From: DATBAK01 sp036787815
Lineage (GTDB): Bacteria; Actinomycetota; Acidimicrobiia; IMCC26256; PALSA-610
Direction: 5' to 3'
DNA length: 18,752 nt
NCBI GenBank assembly: GCA_036787815.1
Contig: DAIQOP010000048.1
Span: 1-18,752, forward strand
A program made the position numbers and the translations under genes. Under the pieces are notes generated by a model that did no database searches, was not told where the DNA came from, and was given only the letters and a program-made list of their open reading frames with translations. Positions 7,331 through 12,612 of the stretch are shown here, piece after piece (position 1 is the first letter of the stretch; every line of letters begins with the position of its first letter).

Positions 7331-7345
7331 GGGTCGGAAACTACC
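7220..7345 (-). repeat. Phosphatase 5' end and promoter, repeated at 8926-9051 and about 8200-8265
   Basis: These 126 bp align without gaps to 8926-9051 with 12 mismatches by eye, in the same orientation. The inner part, covering the start codon and P-loop, is found a third time at about 8200-8252 with a 1-base and a 3-base deletion. Confidence 0.9.
7338..7343 (-). promoter_or_regulatory. Leaderless-type -10 box TAGTTT for the phosphatase
   Basis: TAGTTT lies seven bases before GTG 7330 on the minus strand. The same box at the same distance is kept in the truncated copy at 9044-9049, which supports its being functional. Confidence 0.55.
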
Positions 7346-7394
7346 GGCAGACCGCCCGTCCAGAGGCATTTCCGAACGGCGCGAGAATCTCCGG

Positions 7395-7823
7395 GTGCGT
7401 TTGACGATCGCGCTTGCGCTCATGCTGCTTCCGCTCTCATGGCGCCTTGCGGCCATCCGCGCCCTGCGACGGAAGGGCAAGCCGATCGAGCATCCCTGGA
7501 GATTCGTGCTGCACGATTCGATGATGTGGCTCGGAGTCATACTCGTCGCTACCGCAATCAATCGAGTGGCCGGAGAAGTCGCTTTCACGATTGTGCTGGT
7601 CGGTCTGCTGACGCTCGCGGCCAAGGGTCTCGTCAACGCGCCGAGCACACTGCGCGTCGCGTGGCACCACATCGGCGACCCGGGTGCGTGGCGAGGGGAG
7701 CCTGCGCCCGTCGAAGGCGTCGAGACACTCCGATTTGGTCACCTGCTCTGGCACAAGCTCGCTCTCGGACTCATCGGTACTCTCGCTTTGACGTTCGCCC
7801 TTACCGTCGCCGGTTCGCGATGA
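7395..7823 (+). CDS. Small integral membrane protein, function unknown
   Basis: 142 residues if started at GTG 7395; ATG 7422 is an alternative that would cut the first helix. GAGAAT at 7383-7388 sits six bases before the GTG, a plausible leaderless -10. Hydrophobic helices are visible at about residues 3-21, 43-58, 62-80 and 122-140. The first two are separated by a basic loop (RALRRKGK), which by the positive-inside rule should be cytoplasmic; the third and fourth are separated by a polar stretch of about 40 residues. No family was recognised. The stop TGA overlaps the ATG of the HEAT-like gene (ATGA), so the two are translationally coupled. It diverges from the phosphatase gene and lies between copies of that gene's 5' end, so it may be part of an inserted segment. 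Confidence 0.72.
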   Translation: MRLTIALALMLLPLSWRLAAIRALRRKGKPIEHPWRFVLHDSMMWLGVILVATAINRVAGEVAFTIVLVGLLTLAAKGLVNAPSTLRVAWHHIGDPGAWRGEPAPVEGVETLRFGHLLWHKLALGLIGTLALTFALTVAGSR

Positions 7824-8266
7824 CGAACGACCGACCTGGCGGCGAATTACCGCCGGAGGACCAGCCACACACGATCGACATCGGACCGGTAAAAGGCATT
7901 CCGATCCACTACGACGACGACCCGAGGTTCGAAGCCGAGCGGCGGGCACGATCCCTCGCGACCGCCAAGGCTCAAGCGATGCATTCACCGGACGAGTTGC
8001 TCGCCGGCCTGCTCGACCCCGACTGGATGGTTCGCATCGAGGTCATCGACCGTCTCATCGCCCGCGGGCGCGACGACCCGCGCACGGTCCCTGCACTCAT
8101 CACGGCCGCGGAGTCGGATGCGTCACCGGACATTCGCAGCACGATCCTCATGCGTTTGCACCGCTTCCAGAGCAACCGAGTCATTGACCTTCTTCGAAGT
8201 GCACCCATCACCGACCGGGCGGCGTTTCCGGTGCACAACGTCACGATTCCACGCGCGGCAAGTTAG
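7820..8266 (+). CDS. HEAT-repeat-like small protein with a chimeric C-terminus
   Basis: 148 residues, ATG 7820 overlapping the preceding stop as ATGA. The N-terminal 55 residues are polar. Residues about 57-125 form two helical hairpins of HEAT/armadillo type (ELLAGLLDPDWMVRIEVIDRL, then VPALITAAESDASPDIRSTILM), with the DxxxRxxxxxxL spacing typical of such repeats; this kind of module binds other proteins. From about residue 127 the frame runs through the opposite strand of a phosphatase-gene remnant (SAPITDRAAFPVHNVTIP), so the last 22 residues are probably not ancestral and the original protein may have had more repeats. Coupling to the membrane protein suggests that they act together. Function unknown. 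Confidence 0.7.
   Translation: MTNDRPGGELPPEDQPHTIDIGPVKGIPIHYDDDPRFEAERRARSLATAKAQAMHSPDELLAGLLDPDWMVRIEVIDRLIARGRDDPRTVPALITAAESDASPDIRSTILMRLHRFQSNRVIDLLRSAPITDRAAFPVHNVTIPRAAS
8200..8252 (-). pseudogene. Remnant of a phosphatase 5' end (copy B)
   Basis: Read on the minus strand, this encodes the P-loop peptide IVTLCTGNAARSVM of the gene at 6824-7330, with only synonymous codon differences over that stretch. It has lost one base just after the start codon (frameshift), three bases after the second Met, and everything downstream. A -10-like TAACTT at 8260-8265 still stands seven bases before the old GTG at 8252. It lies inside the 3' end of the HEAT-like gene on the other strand. Confidence 0.75.
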
Positions 8267-8313
8267 CTCCCGATTGCGCAACGTCGGAAAGCGGAACGCG
8301 GTCAGCTTCCAGG

Positions 8314-8319
8314 TACCGT
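8314..8319 (+). promoter_or_regulatory. Leaderless-type -10 box TACCGT for the gene at 8327
   Basis: TACCGT is followed by seven bases and then ATG 8327, in line with the other starts in the window. Confidence 0.45.
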
Positions 8320-8326
8320 CGCCGGC

Positions 8327-8509
8327 ATGAGTCGTCGTCGTCGTTTCGTCGGTGTCTTCCTCATTCCAGTAGGGATCCTTCTCACCGTGGTCGTGTCCCA
8401 GAAGGCTTGGGGCCACAACTGGTGGACGACTGCGGTCATCTGTGCTGTCGGCGTGCTCGCCGAGGCCGGCGTTTACATGCAGTACCGGCGAGCCGGACAG
8501 GTCGCGTGA
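8327..8509 (+). CDS. 60-residue two-helix membrane protein
   Basis: Start ATG 8327 with TACCGT seven bases upstream. A basic MSRRRR N-terminus is followed by helix 1 at about residues 7-24 (FVGVFLIPVGILLTVVVS), a short polar turn with KAWGHNWW, helix 2 at about 34-51 (TAVICAVGVLAEAGVYM) and a basic tail YRRAGQ. Both termini are basic and so probably cytoplasmic. No family was recognised. Its stop overlaps the start of a 30-residue hydrophobic frame as GTGA. It lies between the second and third copies of the phosphatase 5' end. Confidence 0.65.
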   Translation: MSRRRRFVGVFLIPVGILLTVVVSQKAWGHNWWTTAVICAVGVLAEAGVYMQYRRAGQVA

Positions 8510-8598
8510 CGCTTGACGTTGTTTCGGTAGTCGTCAGCGCCGCCATTTTGGGGGCAACGGTGACGGTCGCCGTGCGGTTCTACCGCGGCCGGCAATGA
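8506..8598 (+). CDS. 30-residue single-helix membrane peptide, coupled to the preceding gene
   Basis: GTG 8506 overlaps the TGA of the 60-residue protein as GTGA, the same junction used by the transporter operon at 13332 and 15497. The product is almost entirely one transmembrane helix (LDVVSVVVSAAILGATVTVAV) ending in a basic RFYRGRQ tail. Such short hydrophobic peptides can be partners of a small membrane protein. The alternative is a chance hydrophobic frame; the exact overlap argues for a real gene. Confidence 0.4.
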   Translation: MTLDVVSVVVSAAILGATVTVAVRFYRGRQ

Positions 8599-8647
8599 CG
8601 AGCCGGGGTGATTGCAGGGGTAGCTGCCACCGTCGCACGGATGGAGG

Positions 8648-8692
8648 CCGTCCCTCCTCGAACTGAGCGTGTCGAGCGGGCGCGAGGGACGG
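8648..8692. terminator. Two-tier hairpin between convergent small genes
   Basis: ccgtccctc at 8648-8656 pairs with gagggacgg at 8684-8692, and inside it ctcga (8657-8661) pairs with tcgag (8672-8676). It lies between the stop of the 30-residue frame and the stop of the minus-strand 57-residue gene, where a bidirectional terminator is expected. Confidence 0.45.
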
Positions 8693-8866
8693 TCATCGCT
8701 CTCGTCGTCTCACATGCCGTTGCTGAAATATCGCAGCGACCATGATCGCCCAGGCCACCACGACCACGATCACCGAACCGCCACTGACGAGTGTGACGGC
8801 TCCAATCGCCGCGGTGACTGCCACAACGACGACAAGCGCGAATTCGACTGTCCACAGCCTTTGCAC
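8693..8866 (-). CDS. 57-residue two-helix membrane protein
   Basis: Small gene from GTG 8866 to TGA 8693; a stop codon lies four codons upstream, so the start is well bounded. Minus-strand TAACGT sits six bases before the GTG. The product begins MQRLWTVEF, has helix 1 (ALVVVVAVTAAIGAVTLV) at about residues 10-27, a Ser-Gly-Gly-Ser turn, helix 2 (VIVVVVAWAIMVAAIF) at about 32-47, and a strongly basic tail QQRHVRRRER. It is a hairpin membrane protein with both termini probably cytoplasmic. No family was recognised. A hairpin follows its stop. Its design resembles the 60-residue protein at 8327, though the sequences do not look alike. Confidence 0.55.
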   Translation of the reverse strand: MQRLWTVEFALVVVVAVTAAIGAVTLVSGGSVIVVVVAWAIMVAAIFQQRHVRRRER

Positions 8867-8872
8867 AGAACG

Positions 8873-8878
8873 ACGTTA
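8873..8878 (-). promoter_or_regulatory. Leaderless-type -10 box TAACGT for the 57-residue gene
   Basis: TAACGT on the minus strand, six bases before GTG 8866. It is the main support for this start because no Shine-Dalgarno is visible. Confidence 0.45.
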
Positions 8879-8886
8879 CCCAGCAC

Positions 8887-9036
8887 CTAGTCCAGGACAG
8901 GAGCGTCGTCATACTCTGCGTTCAGCACATGCGTTCCGCTTGTGGTGATGGACGCTCCTGGGACGTGCTCTTCCAGCAGGGCACCGGCCATCACCGACCT
9001 GGCGGCGTTCCCGGTGCACAGCGTCACGATCTCCAC
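8887..9036 (-). pseudogene. Truncated phosphatase copy (copy C), 49 codons
   Basis: From GTG 9036 the first 37 residues are identical to the phosphatase at 6824-7330, including the whole P-loop CTGNAARS, and then the sequence departs into LNAEYDDAPVLD and stops at TAG 8887. Nine codons differ in the shared part and all nine changes are synonymous. The promoter box TAGTTT (9044-9049) is kept at the same seven-base distance. The C-terminal two thirds with the general-acid Asp is missing, so the product cannot fold as a phosphatase. It could still be transcribed and translated as a short peptide. Confidence 0.8.
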
Positions 9037-9117
9037 GGACCGGAAACTACCGCCACGGGTGGCGCGCCAATGGTAAGGGCTGCCCTCCTCGCATCACGAA
9101 CGTAGAACAGGCATCAT

Positions 9118-9576
9118 GTGCTCGTGGCGCAGGGGCATGAGCAGAGAATCGGTGAGATTCTCGGTCTTCACCACATCAAGATCCCCGTCTCCGATCTCGT
9201 GCGAAGCCGCGCCTGGTATGAGCGTGTCTTCGACCTCGACCCGTTGATGGAGTTTCGTGACGATGAGGATGGTGTCGTCCGCGGCGTCTCCTACCGTTCG
9301 AAAGGCGATCTCACGCTTGCGTTGCGCGAGAACGCCGCAGCGGCGAACGGAATCGCCGGGTTCGATCCCTTCGCCATCATGCTGCGCGACCGTTCCGACA
9401 TCGAACATTGGGTCAGACGTCTCGATGAACTCGCGGTCTCACACTCGGCGGTGATCGAGGCCCCAATCGGCTACATCATGACCTTCGATGATCCCGACGG
9501 GCTGCAGCTGCGTTTCTACACACTGAACGAGCACGGAGCCGATCCCGAAGGTCGCGTTCGAACCGAACGCTCCTGA
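9118..9576 (+). CDS. VOC-superfamily (glyoxalase-like) protein
   Basis: 152 residues forming one vicinal-oxygen-chelate module of two beta-alpha-beta-beta-beta units: LHHIKIPVSDLVRSRAWYERVFDL at about residues 17-40, with a candidate metal-binding His near position 18-19, and the closing motif MTFDDPDGLQLRFY at about 122-135, typical of the last strand. VOC proteins include glyoxalase I, extradiol dioxygenases, fosfomycin-type resistance enzymes and isomerases; nothing here decides among them. The start is uncertain: GTG 9118 and GTG 9124 are both possible, with TAGAAC nine bases before the first. It follows copy C of the phosphatase remnant divergently and converges on the methyltransferase gene. 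Confidence 0.82.
   Translation: MLVAQGHEQRIGEILGLHHIKIPVSDLVRSRAWYERVFDLDPLMEFRDDEDGVVRGVSYRSKGDLTLALRENAAAANGIAGFDPFAIMLRDRSDIEHWVRRLDELAVSHSAVIEAPIGYIMTFDDPDGLQLRFYTLNEHGADPEGRVRTERS
9554..9570 (+). terminator. Weak hairpin at the end of the VOC gene
   Basis: gcgttcg (9554-9560) and cgaacgc (9564-9570) pair around three bases within the last codons of the VOC gene. No T run follows, so its role as a terminator is doubtful. I see nothing else in the space from 9577 to 9677. Confidence 0.25.
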
Positions 9577-9677
9577 CTGCCTGATGGATGCCGGCGCGGG
9601 CGTTTGCGCGTGTGCTCGTAGCGTCTTCGGTTCTCGGCCGGTTTGGCTCTCGCGACCGGCGTGGACCGCAGACACCG

Positions 9678-10463
9678 CTATCTGATCGGTCGGGCGAGCA
9701 CGAGCTGCGCCTCGTACGGCTTGACGACGGTGCCGCCGAGCTCGCCGTCGATGACGTCGGTGAGCTCGGCGACGAGGCGCTGCCTGCGCGGCGGGTCGAG
9801 ATGGCGGTGGCTCGCGTAGGTGCTGATCAGATCCAGAAACTCGCGTGCGGAGTACGCGAGCGAGAACGAGAAGATGTGCTGCTCGACCGCTTCGAAGCGT
9901 CCGCAATCGTGGAGCTCGCCTGCCGGGTCGTAGTCGGGTCGATCCGGCGTGAGGCGCGCGAGGCGCGCCAGCTCAGGGGCGGCGCGTTCGTAGGCCGTCC
10001 GGACGGGCTCCCAACGGGGATCGGTCGTGTCGGGAACGTGTGCGTTCCACCAGAGCGCGATCGCGCCGTCGGGCTCGAGTACGCGGTGCGCCTTGGCGTA
10101 CCCGACCTTCGGATCGACCCAGTGCCACGCGGTTGCCGACGCGACGAGATCGAAGCTCGCGTCCGCCACGTCGATGGCTTCGAAGGTCGCGGTTGCCACG
10201 GTGACGAGGTCGTGGGCGGCGAGGCGGGAACGAGCCGTCGCCGCGAGCTGCGCTCCGGGTTCGACGCCGAAGACTCGCCACTCGCGAGCAGCCATTTGGA
10301 CGGTCGCTTGACCCGTTCCGACGCCGACCTCGAGCACATGCGGATGCCGAGCGACCGACGACAGATACGACTCGATCGTGTCGAACACCGCCTCGGGATA
10401 GGCCGGCCGTATCGCGTCGTAGGTCGGCGCCACCGCCTCGAAGGTGTTGTCGTGTTCAGCCAT
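9678..10463 (-). CDS. Class I SAM-dependent methyltransferase
   Basis: A 261-residue Rossmann-fold methyltransferase of the methyltransferase_11/25 type. Motif I is VLEVGVGTGQAT at about residues 43-54; the acidic residue ending strand 2 is Glu68 in FGVEPG; ATFEAIDVADASFDLVASATAWHWVD covers motifs II and III; LEPDGAIALWW is the following strand. N-terminal AVAPTYDAIRPAYPEAVF is characteristic of small-molecule members of this group. The methyl acceptor cannot be read from the sequence. ATG 10463 fits the family, but the likely promoter lies 41 bases upstream and fits a short leader frame better, so translation may be coupled to that frame. It converges on the VOC gene. Confidence 0.87.
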   Translation of the reverse strand: MAEHDNTFEAVAPTYDAIRPAYPEAVFDTIESYLSSVARHPHVLEVGVGTGQATVQMAAREWRVFGVEPGAQLAATARSRLAAHDLVTVATATFEAIDVADASFDLVASATAWHWVDPKVGYAKAHRVLEPDGAIALWWNAHVPDTTDPRWEPVRTAYERAAPELARLARLTPDRPDYDPAGELHDCGRFEAVEQHIFSFSLAYSAREFLDLISTYASHRHLDPPRRQRLVAELTDVIDGELGGTVVKPYEAQLVLARPIR

Positions 10464-10497
10464 GGGTGTACAGGCTCACGACATGCAGCTCGCTCAT
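10456..10497 (-). CDS. Possible 13-residue leader peptide overlapping the methyltransferase start
   Basis: ATG 10497 lies six bases after a TAGCTT box on the minus strand, exactly where a leaderless start is expected. The frame reads MSELHVVSLYTHG and stops at TGA 10456-10458, overlapping the methyltransferase ATG (10461-10463) by eight bases in a different frame. That arrangement would pass ribosomes on to the methyltransferase. The composition shows no run of a single amino acid as in attenuators. A shorter untranslated leader with an unused ATG is the alternative. Confidence 0.35.
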   Translation of the reverse strand: MSELHVVSLYTHG

Positions 10498-10503
10498 CGG
10501 CGG

Positions 10504-10509
10504 AAGCTA
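10504..10509 (-). promoter_or_regulatory. -10 box TAGCTT upstream of the methyltransferase
   Basis: TAGCTT within ggtagcttc on the minus strand, the same nonamer that precedes gpmA and the SDR gene. It is six bases from ATG 10497 and 40 from ATG 10463. Confidence 0.5.
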
Positions 10510-10560
10510 CCGCCCGACCCCACCGCGGACTGCGTGGTGTGCCGCGCGCGGAGAGCGCGA

Positions 10561-10566
10561 TAGCGT
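10561..10566 (+). promoter_or_regulatory. Leaderless-type -10 box TAGCGT for the small gene at 10573
   Basis: TAGCGT is six bases before GTG 10573 and is the main evidence for that start. Confidence 0.45.
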
Positions 10567-10572
10567 CAAGAG

Positions 10573-10728
10573 GTGCTGTTCGGCCCGAGTAACTCGCAGG
10601 TGGTCTACCTGGGCGTGTTCTTCCTCGTCGTCGGTCTCGCGTTCGCCGGCACCTGCCTGGTGCCGTGTCTCTGGCGCGAGAACGGGCGCTTGAACCGCCG
10701 TCGCGGCCGCCGACTTCACGGGTCGTAG
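10573..10728 (+). CDS. 51-residue single-pass membrane protein
   Basis: GTG 10573 to TAG 10728. The product has a short polar N-terminus (LFGPSNSQ), one strongly hydrophobic helix at about residues 10-33 (VVYLGVFFLVVGLAFAGTCLV) and a basic tail (RENGRLNRRRGRRLHGS). This is the layout of an N-out, C-in small membrane protein. No family was recognised. Placement between two promoters and before a strong hairpin at 10835, codon use like the neighbours, and TAGCGT six bases upstream support it as a real monocistronic gene. Confidence 0.5.
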   Translation: MLFGPSNSQVVYLGVFFLVVGLAFAGTCLVPCLWRENGRLNRRRGRRLHGS

Positions 10729-10834
10729 GCACGACGGCCCCGCGGAACCGCCTCGTCCTCGGCGCACTCCGAAGTCAGCACTCAAGCCCGGCGCTGCGAC
10801 TCGCTGCCCCTGCCGCGGGTGCGAAAGAGTCGGT

Positions 10835-10868
10835 GTTCGCGTTGGTTGCGCCGACAACCAACGCGAAC
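10835..10868. terminator. Perfect 14-bp stem, 6-base loop hairpin upstream of gpmA
   Basis: gttcgcgttggttg (10835-10848) pairs completely with 10855-10868 around a six-base loop. It lies 106 bp after the small membrane gene and 91 bp before gpmA. No T run follows on either strand, so it may terminate readthrough or be a protein-binding palindrome. A partial third copy of one arm (ttcgcgttg) follows at about 10878. The rest of 10729-10946 shows nothing else. Confidence 0.5.
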
Positions 10869-10946
10869 GAGCAGAATTCGCGTTGCCGACGCGTGGGCCG
10901 ACCGACTACTCCACCGCTCAACCGCAACGTCCGACAACGCGACAGG

Positions 10947-10952
10947 TAGCTT
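10947..10952 (+). promoter_or_regulatory. Leaderless-type -10 box TAGCTT for gpmA
   Basis: TAGCTT inside ggtagcttc, seven bases before GTG 10960. No Shine-Dalgarno is present. Confidence 0.55.
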
Positions 10953-10959
10953 CTCGGCC

Positions 10960-11721
10960 GTGACGTCGACGCTGGTGTTGCTGCGCCATGGGCAGAGCGA
11001 GTGGAACCTCACAGGCCTCTTCACGGGGTGGGTCGACGTCGACCTCACCGACCGGGGCCGCGCCGAGGCGACGCACGGTGGGCGCCAGCTGCGCGACGCG
11101 GGCATCGCGCCCGACGTGCTGCACACCTCGGTGCAGCTGCGCGCGATCCGCACCGCCGAGCTCGCGCTCGACGAGCTCGAGCGCAAGTGGATCCCCGTGC
11201 GCCGGTCGTGGCGCCTGAACGAACGCCATTACGGCTCGCTCCAGGGCAAGGACAAGAAGGCGACGGCGGCCGAGTTCGGCGCTGACCAGGTGAAGGTGTG
11301 GCGGCGCAGCTACGACGTCCCGCCGCCTCCGCTCGATCCGAGCGACCCGACGTCGGGCATCGACGGGCGCTACGCCGACCTCCCGCGCGACGTGCTGCCA
11401 CGATCGGAATGCCTGCGTGACGTCGTCACCCGCATGCTCCCCTACTGGTACGACGCGATCGTGCCCGATCTGCGCGCCGGCAAGGTGGTGCTCGTCGCCG
11501 CGCACGGCAACAGCCTGCGCGCGCTCGTGAAGCACCTCGACGGCATGAGCGACGCCGACGTCATCGAGCTCAACATCCCCACGGGGATGCCGCTCGTGTA
11601 CGAGCTCGACGCCGACCTCGCACCGACGGGCACCGTGAGCGCGCTCGGTGTCAAGGGTCGCTACCTCGACCCCGACGCGGCGGCCGCGGCCGCCGATGCC
11701 GTGAAGAAGCAGGCCGGGTAA
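10960..11721 (+). CDS. gpmA: 2,3-bisphosphoglycerate-dependent phosphoglycerate mutase
   Basis: A 253-residue glycolytic enzyme that interconverts 3- and 2-phosphoglycerate in the cytoplasm through a phosphohistidine. The histidine-phosphatase signature LLRHGQSEWN gives the phosphorylated His10; RLNERHYGSLQGKDK carries Glu88 and the substrate-binding Arg-His-Tyr typical of dPGM; the second catalytic His182 is in AAHGNSLRAL. The insert around PPPPLDPSDP is usual for dPGM and separates it from the small phosphatase relatives. GTG 10960 is set by TAGCTT seven bases upstream; the open frame extends further but has no support. The C-terminal tail is Ala/Asp rich. It converges on the SDR gene with 12 bp between stops. 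This is the best-identified housekeeping gene in the window. Confidence 0.96.
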   Translation: MTSTLVLLRHGQSEWNLTGLFTGWVDVDLTDRGRAEATHGGRQLRDAGIAPDVLHTSVQLRAIRTAELALDELERKWIPVRRSWRLNERHYGSLQGKDKKATAAEFGADQVKVWRRSYDVPPPPLDPSDPTSGIDGRYADLPRDVLPRSECLRDVVTRMLPYWYDAIVPDLRAGKVVLVAAHGNSLRALVKHLDGMSDADVIELNIPTGMPLVYELDADLAPTGTVSALGVKGRYLDPDAAAAAADAVKKQAG

Positions 11722-11733
11722 CCGGCTCACGGC

Positions 11734-12501
11734 TCAGAAGATCGAGTAACCGCCGTCGACGACGAGCTGGTCGCCGGTGTGGAAGAGGTAGCCCGGGTCG
11801 GCGAGGAACACCGCGGCCGCGCCCATGTCGGAGGGGTCGGCCCAACGGCGCACGGGCGTGCGCCGGGTGGTCGCGTCGACGATCCTGCTCCCGCCCTTCC
11901 AGATCGCCGCGTTCATCTCGGTCTCGACCCAGCCCGGCAGCAACGAGTTGCACCGGATGCGGTGGCGGGCCAGCTCGACCGCCAGCGCGCGCATGAGTGA
12001 GAGCAGCCCGGCCTTCGCCGACGCGTAGTGCTCCATCGCGGGGGCGCCGTCGAGCGCGGAGATCGACGAGATCGCGACCAGCGATCCTCCGTCGCCGCGG
12101 GCGACCATGTGCCTCGCGGCCTCGCGCAAGGTGAGGAACGCGCCGTCGAGGTTGACGCGCGTGACGCGCCGCCACTCCGCGAGGCTCATGTCGAGGAACG
12201 GGGTGAACCCGCCGACACCCGCGTTCGCGAAGCAGCAGTCGACCGCGCCCAGCGCGGCGACCGTCGCCGCCATCCCGGCGACCACGGCTGCTTCGTCGCC
12301 GACGTCGGTGATCGACGCGAACACCCGTCGCCCGGTCGCGGCGAGCTCCGCTTCCGCGGCCGCGTTCTTGTCGGGATTCGTACCCCAGATCGCGATGTCG
12401 GCGCCCGCCGCCGTGCACGCGTGCGCGATCGCCAGCCCGATCCCGCTGTTGCCCCCGGTGACCAGCACCACCCGGCCCGTCAGGTCACCCATGCGCGTCA
12501 T
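11734..12501 (-). CDS. Short-chain dehydrogenase/reductase (SDR)
   Basis: A 255-residue classical SDR, NAD(P)-dependent. The Rossmann glycine motif TGGNSGIG is at residues 15-22, FANAG at 91-95, structural Asn117, catalytic Ser146, and Tyr159/Lys163 in the YxxxK motif (HYASAKAG), so the tetrad is complete. The tail DQLVVDGGYSIF is typical of the FabG-like branch. Trp-Gly-Thr-Asn after strand 2, with no acidic residue there, leans toward NADP but does not prove it. The substrate is not predictable. Starts: ATG 12501, supported by TAGCTT six bases upstream; ATG 12492 is an internal alternative. It diverges from the TetR gene across 111 bp, so it may be controlled by that regulator. Confidence 0.93.
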   Translation of the reverse strand: MTRMGDLTGRVVLVTGGNSGIGLAIAHACTAAGADIAIWGTNPDKNAAAEAELAATGRRVFASITDVGDEAAVVAGMAATVAALGAVDCCFANAGVGGFTPFLDMSLAEWRRVTRVNLDGAFLTLREAARHMVARGDGGSLVAISSISALDGAPAMEHYASAKAGLLSLMRALAVELARHRIRCNSLLPGWVETEMNAAIWKGGSRIVDATTRRTPVRRWADPSDMGAAAVFLADPGYLFHTGDQLVVDGGYSIF

Positions 12502-12507
12502 GCGCCG

Positions 12508-12513
12508 AAGCTA
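12508..12513 (-). promoter_or_regulatory. Leaderless-type -10 box TAGCTT for the SDR gene
   Basis: Minus-strand ggtagcttc, with TAGCTT six bases before ATG 12501. Confidence 0.5.
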
Positions 12514-12577
12514 CCGGCACCGACCCGAACCGCGAAGGGGCGAGCCGTCGCCGGCCGCGTCGAGGAGCGAGAGGCCG

Positions 12578-12606
12578 TTGCACAGGGTGTGAATGAACCG
12601 TAGGGT
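12578..12606 (+). promoter_or_regulatory. Complete sigma-70-like promoter for the TetR/transport operon
   Basis: TTGCAC (12578-12583), a 17-bp spacer and TAGGGT (12601-12606), followed six bases later by GTG 12613. It is the clearest promoter in the window and implies a leaderless operon transcript. No palindromic operator is evident around it. Confidence 0.6.
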
Positions 12607-12612
12607 CCGCCC

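Noticed and set aside
8580..8912. 110-codon minus-strand frame with several Cys residues over the small membrane genes.
   Set aside because: The neighbouring minus-strand frame from 8866 encodes a clean two-helix membrane protein with a promoter; this one has no coherent pattern.
9116..9244. ATG at 9116, seven bases after TAGAAC, opening a 42-codon frame.
   Set aside because: It is out of frame with the VOC protein and encodes nothing recognisable; the spacing match is probably a coincidence, though it leaves the VOC start uncertain.
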